DNA of 64,000 bases from NCBI GenBank assembly GCA_047967505.1, contig CM106538.1. One strand, given 5' to 3'. Positions 11,268 through 21,379 of this stretch are shown one piece after another; position 1 is the stretch's first letter, and each line of letters begins with the position of its first letter. Position numbers and translations under genes: made by a program. Under the pieces are notes generated by a model, which had not been told where the DNA came from, ran no database searches, and saw nothing but the letters and a program-made list of their open reading frames with translations. The stretch is from Dipteris shenzhenensis (taxonomy: Eukaryota > Polypodiophyta > Polypodiopsida > Gleicheniales).

Positions 11268-13139
11268 ATGAATCTAAGGAAGAACTTTTGGGGCAGCTCC
11301 TTGGAGTCTCGTACAAACTTTATATACGATGTGTTGTCAACGGCTTGGCATCATGACTACACAGGGAGGATATGCTACAACTTCAGGATAAACGGTCGGG
11401 ATGTCTGTTGTAGAGCATGGTTTGAGATGCATGGAATTCCAAGGACATCATTTTATCGATACAGGGAGCAATTTGAGAGTGGTGTGCAGCGATATGTGCA
11501 TGGCAATTCAGGGATTGTGAGGAGGAGCAGGGAGCACATAGGTATGGGAAGGGCTCTCATTCAACACTTTGTGGATAATAGCACAGAGCATATGCCTCAC
11601 AAGAGTAGAACCATGCAGGATGGTTCTAGAGAGACACAGCAAGTGATACCTGAAGTGTATAAGAAGATAGACGTCCTATGTGAAGTCAACACTTCACTTA
11701 ATCAACGTGGTTATCAGAGCCTATCCACATCCACATTTGGCAGGATTTGGAAATTAGACTTAAAAAATGTAGCCCTTGCTAAGACGAGTGAATTCTCTAA
11801 ATGTAGCTTATGCAGCCAGATCAAGGCTCAATTGGCAGCCACAAAAAGTCAAGATGAGCACAATTCGCTGATGGAAGAGAGAAAGATGCATATGATACAG
11901 CAACAAAGTTGTAGGAACTTATACTATGCATGGTGTAGGTACTCCGAGATGGATCCAAAAGAGTATGTATGCATAATCCATGATAAGATGTACCAAAAAA
12001 AGACAGCAATTCCAAGACTTCGGGTGAGGTCCAAGGACACTGATTTTGCATGGCAATTACATGTTTCACTCATTGGAATGATTACCCATGGGCATGGAAA
12101 CGGTCATTATGGACACTTCACCCTCAATGGTTTGTGGCCATCTGATCCCAACCTGACGATTGGATCACTCTCAATTTGTTTGCGAAACCTCGAGAGGATG
12201 GATATGCATGACCTTGGAGACCTTGCTACCAATGGGATTCCTAGAAGCAATGCTCGCCTTTTGAATGCTCTATGTTCAAGAAACGCTTTGGACTCCCATT
12301 ACAGTTCTAAAGGTGCACATGTTTCCACAAGTGGAGCTAGCTTGTCTGAAAATGTAGATGTCATGATCACAAATGCAAATCTAGAAACCGTATCGAAAAG
12401 TGACGCGAAGTCTGTCATGGAGGCCATCACAACTTCCATTGCAAGGGCTATAGACACATGTGTGACTTTTTTTCCATCAAATACAAGAGAAAACCCACCC
12501 TCTTTAGAGGGGAGTGTTGCTATTGAGCCACCATTCCAAAGGTTGCCAGAGAACTTGCTACTCCAACTAGATAATTGTGGGTCTGAGAACAAAAATAGAT
12601 ACTTGTTTGCATACCTTTCTCTTCTTGTAGCAAGGGGCATTTTCAAGACAGTTCAATTGGGCTTCTTGATGGTAGGGCACACACATGAGGACATTGATGC
12701 AATGTTCAGCAGGTTTTTTGAGAGCTTGCGGGTGGGACAAACATTCACTTTCCCGCATCTGATGGATACATTCAAAAAATGTACATCATCTTCACCGGCA
12801 CCATTTGTTCTTACACGGGTTCCTAACTTCAAGGATTATGTAGATGGCTACCTATGTGATGGGCAAGAAATGCTAGTTGGACATGCAAAGCCATTACAAT
12901 TTCGATTTTACATGCAAGGTGACATACCAATGATGCAGTACAAGGTGCATCCAAAATCACCGAATTGGATGCCCATTGAAGGGGGAATCGAGCTATGGAA
13001 GAAAGATAGTGAGGGTCGATCATTGTTGCCAACAGGTTGTCCGGATATACTACCAATGGCTGCATTTGTGAGAGATCACTTGCAAGTAATATCAGGGATA
13101 AAGGATTACATTAAGTTTTGGGAGAAATGTGCACTTTGA
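11268..13139 (+). CDS. DUF7869-like protein, putative DDE-type nuclease fold
   Basis: An uninterrupted frame of 623 codons. Features in order: a Cys-containing N-terminal segment (GRICYNFRINGRDVCCRAWF, residues 33-52, then a basic Arg/Tyr stretch); a C-x2-C pair at 179/182; IIHDKM with Asp239 followed by KKTAIPRL; HGHG near 274-277; LQLDNCGSENKNRY with Asp435; and MVGHTHEDIDAMFSRF (468-483). This order matches what I recall of DUF7869, a plant, animal and protist family of unknown function often near transposons. I infer that Asp239, Asp435 and Glu474/Asp475 could be an RNase H-like acidic triad. The upstream frame is in phase, so ATG 11,268 may not be the true start. The C-terminal part continues in another frame from 13,118. 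Not recognised as a host enzyme. Confidence 0.6.
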   Translation: MNLRKNFWGSSLESRTNFIYDVLSTAWHHDYTGRICYNFRINGRDVCCRAWFEMHGIPRTSFYRYREQFESGVQRYVHGNSGIVRRSREHIGMGRALIQHFVDNSTEHMPHKSRTMQDGSRETQQVIPEVYKKIDVLCEVNTSLNQRGYQSLSTSTFGRIWKLDLKNVALAKTSEFSKCSLCSQIKAQLAATKSQDEHNSLMEERKMHMIQQQSCRNLYYAWCRYSEMDPKEYVCIIHDKMYQKKTAIPRLRVRSKDTDFAWQLHVSLIGMITHGHGNGHYGHFTLNGLWPSDPNLTIGSLSICLRNLERMDMHDLGDLATNGIPRSNARLLNALCSRNALDSHYSSKGAHVSTSGASLSENVDVMITNANLETVSKSDAKSVMEAITTSIARAIDTCVTFFPSNTRENPPSLEGSVAIEPPFQRLPENLLLQLDNCGSENKNRYLFAYLSLLVARGIFKTVQLGFLMVGHTHEDIDAMFSRFFESLRVGQTFTFPHLMDTFKKCTSSSPAPFVLTRVPNFKDYVDGYLCDGQEMLVGHAKPLQFRFYMQGDIPMMQYKVHPKSPNWMPIEGGIELWKKDSEGRSLLPTGCPDILPMAAFVRDHLQVISGIKDYIKFWEKCAL

Positions 13140-13751
13140 GTGGAAAGAATGCATCCTATGAGTCCTACATTAGGCCAGTGATAGACTATTGGAAAACCAT
13201 GATCGGTGAGCTCGAACAGGAAAACATCTCAGAGATAGGAGTGTACAGAGAGTTTTGGCCAAGAACACAATCTCCTGATGAGGAGGATGATATAGATGCT
13301 TGCATTAATGATTTCCAAGGCTATGAGGAATGGAATGATCACTATTGTGGGCCTCTAAAAGGTAAGCCGAGGGAAGAGTTTAGACCAATGGTGGATGTTA
13401 AGCAAGGTGACTTCGTCTTGGTGAGGCCATCAGATCCTATATACCCCATATGGCTTGGGGTTACCATATCAAGTGCCGAGATGGATGCTGCTTCTCCTAA
13501 TCTCAAGAAATTATTAATTCACTATTGGGCACCATCAATTAAGAGAAAGGGGCTCAGTGTTGCAGATGCCTATGTTGATTGCTGGAACAAGCATTGGGCA
13601 GAGAATAGAGTTGGATCCACAGGTATGGGAGTGTATTGATGCAATTGTCTGGTCATGGACATCAAAATCCATAAATAGAGCCAAGAAGATCAAGATTCCA
13701 CAGAGCGTATGTATCAAAGCACAAGAGAGCTTGCTTGGTATCAGAGCATAG
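13118..13751 (+). pseudogene. C-terminal continuation of the DUF7869-like gene, frameshifted
   Basis: A frame overlapping the end of the 623-codon ORF continues the protein: KNASYESYIRPVIDYWKTMI, then VDVKQGDFVLVRPSDPIYPI, then LLIHYWAPSIKRKG. It stops at 13,639, but the coding signal moves to a third frame (QRIELDPQVWECIDAIVWSW, 13,596-13,660). The segment therefore carries frameshifts near 13,120-13,140 and 13,600. GDFVLVR...WLG resembles the small beta-barrel tail (BAH- or chromo-like) found at the C terminus of similar transposon-linked proteins, which is inference. With the two upstream stops this shows the whole 10.4-13.75 kb unit is probably no longer translated as one protein. Confidence 0.55.
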
Positions 13752-13934
13752 AAAATGGAGTCGATTTTCTCCCTCTTAATCTCCCAAACTTCCATTGTAA
13801 GGTGTGTTCTCATGTGATGTTTCTCAATTGTTGTTATCTTGTCAATGGGTATTTGCATATTATTAATATGACAATTTTCAGAAGCTAACCTTCACCAACA
13901 ACTGCTTTGTTTCTAGTGGAACTCACTATGCATG

Positions 13935-14018
13935 GTGTTTGTTAACACCACCAATTGGTGTTTATTAACACCTCAAGTAAAATATACATGTTGTCCCTAG
14001 ACGGTGTTTATGAACACC
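13935..14018. repeat. Three 16 bp palindromes, GGTGTT-N4-AACACC type
   Basis: GGTGTTTGTTAACACC (13,935-13,950), GGTGTTTATTAACACC (13,958-13,973) and GGTGTTTATGAACACC (14,003-14,018) lie within 84 bases between the DUF7869 unit and the CACTA transposase remnant. Clustered short palindromes can be transposase-binding subterminal sites or hairpin repeats; no function is established. Confidence 0.6.
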
Positions 14019-14286
14019 ACCAAATACATAATTTTCAAACTCTGCCACAAATGCTTTGTTCCGGTTTTTATACGCAATGAACTGTTTCACAACCAATGAA
14101 GTTTTTCATAATCATTGGAATTCCAAATATTAGCTTATTCAATATTGGTAAAATTCCCACAATCAATGGAAATTTTCCCAAATTTAATAAAGCCTTTCCC
14201 AATTTTAATGAAATCCACCCAATTTCGAAATTCCCAAAATGCAATTTTTGTCCCACTTTATCTAATACTATGTTAAGGCCAAAAAT
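14019..14286. other. AT-rich spacer before the CACTA transposase remnant
   Basis: AT-rich sequence with repeated AATTCCCAAA-like words. No gene or terminal repeat is recognised; the left end of the CACTA element was not found here. Confidence 0.4.
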
Positions 14287-17040
14287 ATGGATGTGTACAT
14301 GGCACCTTTGATAGAGGAGTTACAAATCTTATGGAGAGGCCGAGTGAGGGTCTTTAATATTTCCAGAGCTCCTAGACATACCAATGACATTTTGGTCAGG
14401 GGAATCTTGATGTGGACCATGCATGACTACCTAGGATATGGAGAGTTCCCAGGTACGTGGTCGTGTCTTTGCATGGATAATATAGGATTATGTTTTTATG
14501 ACTCTCTTTCACATGCGTGTCTTATACCAACACATTCATGCATACATGCAAGACTTGTTACAAGTGGGTATCATGCTTGTCCTATTTCTGGACCAGGGTT
14601 TGAAACCACTTGCATGATACTCAAAACATGTGAGGAAAAATGTTTATGAAGGTCATGCTTGATACCGGACCATCTCGTGCATGGAGGCTCGCTTGATCCA
14701 CCACCACCATACTTTAAGGCAAGTGACTGGATTCAGGCTTCGAGGGAGAATGGAGAGGAGCCTCCTCATGGTATGAAGAGGCTATCCATTTTTCATGAGC
14801 TTCCTTATTAGGGTCAAGTACAAATCAATCATCGCTTGGATCCCATGCATTTTTTGTCCATGTAGCTGTAGTGGTTGCTAGTTGAGTGAGTCGCCATGTG
14901 GTTGACGGTGGCTCGTTTGTGGACCCAAGTGTGTGTTTGTAAAGTTGTCCTTCGAAAAGCAACCTAGATCCTCTCCAAGAGAGAGGAGGCAGCACGGTTA
15001 AGGTGGACATTGCCTCTTTTCAAACACCAACAGAGTACATGCATTGCGTGAAAGGAGAATTTTCAAAGGATAATAAGCTTAGTGGGATCAAGTCCCATGA
15101 TTGGCACAAGGTCTTTCATGTATTCTAAGCTATAGGATTAGTGTATCAATAATCGTGACATGTTAGTGTAATTATGATTATGTTATATTATTGACATGAC
15201 TTCTTTGTTGCTTGGATAGTTCATCGTCCCAATTAGAGCAAAAGGGTGCTTACAAGAAGATGTTAGAAATTCTATATTCAAGATCAGTCGTATTGTGAGG
15301 TATGATTACTATCAAATCGCATTGATTGCATTTTCTTCAATTTAAGTTGAATAATCTGTAGATTGATTATGAATATATCTTACAGGGGCATGTGAAATAG
15401 GTGGATATCTCAAAAAGAGATCTCCATATTGAGCATTGAGAAGGCTAGGGTGGACTCCATTGAAGCCGTATGCTTTCTTGAGAAGAACTTCCCCTCGAGC
15501 GTTATGAAAACTCAAGCGTAGTTGCTTGTGCACATAGTTGATGAGGTGGCCATTGCAGTTACTGTTCATAGTCGGTGGATGTTTTTTCTCAAGAGGTTTA
15601 TAAAAAATTTGAAGGGATTTGTAAGGCAAAGAGCAAGACTGGACACAAGCATGGTAGAGAAATGGCTTGTGCAAGAGTCATTAGTATATATCATGGAGTT
15701 TCTTGCATCCATGGATCCCGATATGCTGCAGGCTTGGCATAACAAGGATGATGATCACATCATTGGCGAGATTCCCCAAGGAAAAGGGATTGAAAGAAAT
15801 ATGAATGAAGAGCAAATGGACAAATTCAATAAGTTTTGTATCCTCAATAGCAAGGAGATACAAAAGTGGATTGAGAGACATGAAGCGGCCAAGGAAGAAA
15901 GAATAAATGCAAGGAGGAGATTTAGAGTAATGTACAGGCAATTGCAACCATATCCACGGGATCTCTCCCTTCTCCCCACTCACATGTCACTTGATTCTCT
16001 CTATGTAAATCCGAATGCGATGGAGAGACAATAAACGAGCACGAGCGAGAGTTATCATTTTGGATGTATGATGCATGTAAGTTGCTAAACCTCTTGACGT
16101 AATTAAGTAATTATTTATGGCGATACACGCTATAAAATAGATGCATCCTCATTGTTTTAATGATACTCTTTTGCAGTAAAAAAAGTACAGTGCATTACAG
16201 TCATATGGGTGACATTTTTGTGTGGAACGCATCGATTCAAAGAAAGTCACATATGATTGTGGAGTCATGGCGAACTTCACACAACATAGTGGAGCAAGTG
16301 CTTCATATACCAATCTTCTCTCCTTGCGAAATCTATAAAATTGATTTCAGATGATTTAGTATTTTCATTCTTGATGTAAAATGGTTTAGAACTATTTACA
16401 ACGGTCCCCATGCGACAGTGAGGAAAGACAGTAGTGGTTTCTTTGCAATAGACTCCACAAAACTTTGGACTGATGAAAGTGATACTTTTGTTCTTCCGGA
16501 GCATTGTGAGCAAGTGCATACTAATGATTTAATTAATCGAAGCTTTCATTTTTAAAGATCCGTTGGTACATTTACTTAAGCATAATTTCATATATAGAAA
16601 TTGATGGCATTTGGCACCCATCTTCAATATAGGTGGTTTTTCATCCGGATCATTCTGATCCAAGATGGTGGTATGTGATCCAAGTTGCACCACGAAGTAA
16701 GCAAATTTTTTAAGATAGAGATGGAGATGCCATTACCAAGGATCCAATTGATCCAGATGGATCTAGCAAAGAAGATGAAGATCACAATATGAGCTAAGAG
16801 AAAGATGCACATAATGACATCGTATGGGAGGAAGATGGAGATCACGATATTGAGGAAGAAGATGATGATCATCAAGAATCATCTGAATTTATTGAAGAAG
16901 ATGATCAAGTCTTAGGTGAATGTACGATGCCAGAGTACGATGATGATATAGGAGATCAACTCAGTATAGAGTTGTACATAGACTTATTTGGGGCGCTAAA
17001 CTTGGCTCAGGAAGCTGTTGATGTAAATACTCTTCATTGA
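14287..17040 (+). pseudogene. CACTA transposase (TnpD-type) remnant: Transposase_21, DUF4218, DUF4216
   Basis: Fragments in the canonical order of plant CACTA transposases are spread over several frames. Transposase_21: MDVYMAPLIEELQILW ... LMWTMHDYLGYGEFPG (14,287-14,449), then after a likely intron (donor GTACGTGG) GYHACPISGPGFET (14,570-14,612). DUF4218: GIKSHDWHKVFH (15,083-15,118), VPIRAKGCLQEDVRNSIFKI (15,228-15,290), CFLEKNFPSSV and the 15,522-16,034 frame with HSRWMFFLKRFIKNLKGFV. DUF4216: KWFRTIYNG (~16,380) and the following DPRWWYVIQVAPRSKQ (~16,660). An acidic Asp/Glu-rich tail ends near 17,039. Stops (for example at 15,519) and frame changes show it is dead. It is followed by a CACTA right terminus in the same orientation. 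Confidence 0.85.
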
Positions 17041-17382
17041 TTTTTTTCATTTCAAACTTGGACATGAATATATGAGCTTCAAACTTGATGTACATGCTCT
17101 TGTACTTTTATTCTTTCAAAGGATCAAACATGTATGAAAAGAAAAAAAATTTGTCATTGGGAAAAACTATTTTTAAAGGTCAGTATGGAAAAAAACACTC
17201 TTTGTAAAACGTTGCTATAGGAAACTGTCTTAGAGTCACTATATAACAACCTTATACAAGTTTGGCAAGTGTTGCTATATAGCGACACTTTTCTAAACCC
17301 GCTTTACTTACCAACAATTAGCATCCCGCATGCGCTAAACATCGGTGCTTAATCATCAAAATAAGGCCCATGTGTAGTAGTG
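14287..17382 (+). mobile_element. CACTA transposon A, right part with terminus
   Basis: The transposase remnant is followed by subterminal GTTGCTATA/CTATATAGCGAC motifs (17,210-17,290) and the right terminal repeat ending GTAGTAGTG at 17,382 (inverted, CACTACTACACATGGGCC). The sequence right after the end is the ~181 bp satellite, so the element is inserted in that satellite; the target duplication would be TAC (17,383-17,385). No matching left terminus or left satellite flank was found, so the left boundary is unknown. It may include the DUF8039/DUF7869 unit from ~10.07 kb, or be deleted. Confidence 0.75.
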
Positions 17383-17506
17383 TACGTATTGGATGGGATC
17401 CCCAATGTCAATACATACTAGCTTGAGGCACATGCAAAGTATAGTGCCCATTGGATATGCTTTGGTCGATCAAGCATTAAGCACCATTTTTTCCTCAGTG
17501 TCATGC

Positions 17507-18998
17507 CACTACTATACACGGATCCTATTGCGACCTCTCCTATCAAATCACGACTACAGGGGAGAGATAATAGAAGATAGAAAGGACAAAGCAGTGATGG
17601 CCACCATGAGGTGGTTGATGAGCCACCACTTCAAGAGCGGTATTGCTACAGATTGGCAGTATCAAGATGACCAAAAAAAGCAGGCGGTCATCGATGAATT
17701 AAAAGAAAAATACCCTAACCTGCCAAATTGGGAGTTCAATGAGAATTACATGCGAGAGCGCATGGGTTTAGTCTTGAAGCATCGTAGATCAACCTTGCAT
17801 ACTTCCATCACAAAGGGGAGGGCTAAACCTAGCTAGGTAGACAAAGTTGAGTGGAAGTTCTTCAAGAAGCAAAATAGGTACCATCCCAAAACGTTCGAGG
17901 GCCAGAGGAGGGCTGCAAGGAGATGGTTGGATGCCGTGGGTACTTCACACTTTGGTGCAAGTGGACGGTTGGCATTTGAGGCAACCGTGGTAAGTCTACT
18001 TCTTCTCATTTAATGTATTCTCCTATTTATTTTACCACATATTACATACACTTTATCTAACTCTCGTAAATTGGGTCCACAGCAAGCTGCGATGGGTCGT
18101 CTTCCTACAAATGTAGAGACGCGACGCGCATTTTGCATAGAAACAAAGCCGTGGTTTATTGAGCAGGAGGCAATTGGAGCGACGGTCGATTGGGCTAAGG
18201 TGGCTACTCGCATAGTATAAGTCTACTCCTACTTGTAATCTCACTTTTTAAATTGTTTTATTCTTTAAGTTTCAATCTAATTTTTAATTAATATGGTTTC
18301 ACTCTTAGAGTCAAAGCTCGAGCATCCCATCACTGGAGGCGAGCGATCATGAGGGCCAGGGTTTAGGCATAGCTCACGAGGGTTAGGGAGCAGGCGCAAC
18401 TCACGAGGGCCAAGGATCTCAGGCCTACAAGACGAGGACGAGGAGGACGATGATGATTCAAATGAGTAGTAGTAGTAGTTTGCATATACTTCGCCATGTA
18501 TATCATTTTGTATATCGGCTCATTTGAGCGATTTTGTATCTCCCTTTTCGAAAGGGTAATTTGGTAACAAACAATAGTGTATATCTTCAACATGTATATG
18601 CTTTTGTTGCTTGATCATTTCATTTGAGCGATTTTGTATCACCCTTTTTTGCAAGGAAAATTTTGTAATAAAAAACTTTTTTTTGTAATTACAAAAACAA
18701 ACATTAGTGGGGAAAAACAGGGCTTGATATGGCCCTGTTTAGCCCTACTAATGCTTTTTTTTTCTCTTTGTTAATCGTCGCTATATAGCGACTTTACCAG
18801 TGTCACAATATAGCGACGTTACCAGTGTCGCTATATAGCGACATTTATTAGCATCACTATATAGCGATGCTTATATAGTGACCGTTTTTTTTAATGCTTA
18901 TAACGAAGTTAATAACGACCTTTGCGCTCTTTTTTTTTTAAAAAATAGTGTAAAAAATGTCGGTATTTTCATCGGAAAAGGGCCTATGCCTTGTAGTG
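17507..18998 (+). mobile_element. CACTA transposon B, both termini and 3-bp target duplication
   Basis: The left end is CACTACTATACACGGATCC at 17,507 and the right end GGCCTATGCCTTGTAGTG at 18,998, imperfect inverted repeats of each other. TGC flanks both sides (17,504-17,506 and 18,999-19,001), the 3-bp duplication expected of CACTA elements. Removing the element and one TGC rejoins a normal ~181 bp satellite unit. Near the right end, CTATATAGCGAC motifs recur in both orientations (18,778-18,890), a typical subterminal repeat cluster. The body carries one decayed spliced gene and no TnpD, so it is a short (1,492 bp) element. Confidence 0.88.
17538..18480 (+). pseudogene. Accessory (TnpA-like) gene of CACTA element B, with intron
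   Basis: Exon 1 reads through 17,538-17,989 with one stop at 17,834: MATMRWLMSHHFKSGIATDW, IDELKEKYPNLPNWEFNE, then after the stop VDKVEWKFFKKQNRYHPKTF and GRLAFEAT. A GTAAGT donor follows at 17,990 and an acceptor at 18,082. Exon 2 (18,083-18,214) encodes MGRLPTNVETRRAFCIETK and WFIEQEAIGATVDWAKVATR, with another donor-like GTATAAGT. The protein is rich in charged and aromatic residues and may correspond to the DNA-binding accessory protein (TnpA or Transposase_24-like), which is inference. Its relative is at 26,563-27,220 on the other strand with the same intron position. Confidence 0.6.
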
Positions 18999-20290
18999 TG
19001 CACACCCATTTAAAAAAATGCTACCAGGTATGTTATTCGAATAAGTACTTATCGGATGGGTGGGACACTTTCCACAGGCCTCAATAACACCTACCTTTAG
19101 GTGCATGCAAAGTATCCTATCCATCGGATATGCTTTGCATGTTTGATCATGCATTATACACCGTTTCCCCCCTAGTGTTATGTACAACTGTAAAAAAACA
19201 CGCTCCTAGGTGTGTTATCCGAAGAAGTACTTATCGGATGGGTGCACCATTTTGCACATCATGGAATCCCACTCATGTTGAGATGCATGCAAAGTATGAT
19301 ACCCATCAGATATGGTTTGCATGGTCGATCATGCATTAAACACAGGGTTTTTCCTTGAGTTTAATGCACATCCATCAAAAAACACGCTCCTAGGTGTGTT
19401 ATCCGAACAACTACTTATCAGATGGGTGCTCCACATTGCATTCACATCAATACCACATATTTTGATGCACATGCAAAGTATTGTGTCCATTGGATATGCT
19501 TTGCATAGTCGATCAAGCATTTAACACCATTTTTTGCCTCAATGGCATGCACAACCGTTAAAAAGCACACTCCTCTGTGTTATTCGAAGAAGTACTTATC
19601 GGATAGGTGTGCCATGTTTCATGGGACACAATACCACCTACATTGAGGTGCATGCAAAATATGTTTTTCTTCAGATAAGATTTGCATGGTCGATTATGCA
19701 TTATACACCGTTTTTCATGCCCTAGTGTTATGCACAATCGTTAAAAAACACGCTCCCAAGTGTGTTATCTAAACAAGTACTTATCTGATGGGTGTGCCAC
19801 TTTGCACACAATGCATAATCACCTATGTTGAGATTTGTGTAAAGTATGGTTCCCATCAGATATGCTTTGGATGGTCGATCACGCATTAAATACCGTTTTT
19901 CCTCGAGTGTGATGTACATTCATTCAAAAAACACTCTCCTAGGTGTGTTATCCAAACAACTACTTATTGAATGGATGTGCCACCTTGCACAGGCCTCAAT
20001 ACCACTTACGTTGAGATGCATACAAAGTATATTGTCAATCGGATATGCTTTTCATGGTTGATCACGCATTATACACTGTTTTTTCCCTAGTGTTATGCAC
20101 AACCATCAAAAAACACCTCCCAGGTAAGTTATCCAAACAAGTACTTATGGGATGAGCACACCACTTTGCATGCAAGTCAATACCACTTAGTTTCAGGCAT
20201 GTGCAAAGTATTGTGCCCATCGGATACGCTTTGCATGGTCGATCAAGCGTTAAACACACTGGTTTTGCCTCAGAGTGATGTTAGTTTGAA

Positions 20291-21342
20291 AAAAAAGTAT
20301 ATAGAGATCTTGAATACTAGAAGGAAGGAGTCATGACTAAAAATAATGAAAAAGAGAGGAAAAGGGAGATAGGTATATTTCATGTATATTTAACTTCATT
20401 GTTTCTTCCAATGGTAATTTCAACAAAAGTAGTGGCTATCTTCTAAAGAGATCTTGAATAATAGAAGAATGAAGGTGATGAGACTCTTTCACACCTTTTT
20501 CTCTCAATTATTCAAAATCAAGGCTCTAGAAGATAGCAACTAGTTTGATGACAATAAGCACACATATCTTCATTTTGATCTTTTTGCCCTTGTTTTAGTC
20601 ATGGGCCCCTTCTTATTTGAATGAGTGGCCATCTTTTCAATTTCCATCTTTTTTTTTTTGTCATTGTTATACGTGTGCTCTTCTACTTTTACATGCACGC
20701 CACATGGTTTTAGTATTTATTTGCGACATTATTAGATGGTTGATGTCATTTTATAATGTAGTTAAAATTATGATCTTTCTACTATGTAGTTTATTTATTT
20801 AATGATTAGTAGTATTGTCTCTTTTATTTCTCTTATTGAGTAATAAGTGTTATATTTTCAATGAATATTCAAATGAATAATTTTGATCCGGACTATGGAG
20901 CATGCTTCTTTAGGTATTGCATGTCTTATATAATTTGAATTTTGATAATTAAGTGCCCTTTCCCACCTACGGCTAGGTTATGTTAATGAGCTTAACATAA
21001 GTTCCAATTTCATTAAGTTACTGATTAGATAACCTTGATAAAGGAATTGCATTCCCATTGGTACCTATTATGTCATGCACTAATTGGCCTTGGCTAAAAC
21101 TTTGGGGGGATTTTTCATAAGAAATGGTTTACTTCATCAATCCAAAGCATGGCCTTTAATGGAATCTGCTTTCAAGACCTTTCAAACGAGTACCAATGTT
21201 CTATAGTCGTGAGTTTATCTTGATCATCAAAATTCCTTATCAAGAACTTGGTTAAAGTGGCATTCTCATTGCTCACCCTTAACTGAACCGAGACTGAACC
21301 ATTAAATTTATACATTCCAACTTCCTTCTCTTCACACTTTGT

Positions 21343-21379
<37 letters not shown>

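Larger units (their letters stand above)
17383..20290 (+). repeat. ~181 bp satellite array, plus orientation, split by a CACTA insertion
   Basis: Seven or so imperfect units recur from 18,999 to 20,290, with the word AAGTACTTATCGGATGGGTG at about 19,043, 19,224, 19,409, 19,589, 19,775, 19,960 and 20,139, a spacing near 181. Other hallmarks are GGTCGATCATGCATTA and CACGCTCCTAGGTGTGTTAT. A first partial unit, 17,383-17,506, is separated from the rest by the transposon at 17,507-18,998. Small frames inside the units (61-71 codons) are not genes. An array of the same family lies in opposite orientation at 40,720-42,290. Confidence 0.9.

Noticed and set aside
15681-15983. Minus-strand frames at 15,681-15,983
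   Set aside because: Shadows of the DUF4218-region frame on the plus strand.
18990-20260. A series of 60-70 codon frames on both strands
   Set aside because: They recur once per ~181 bp satellite unit and reflect the unit's open reading, not genes.
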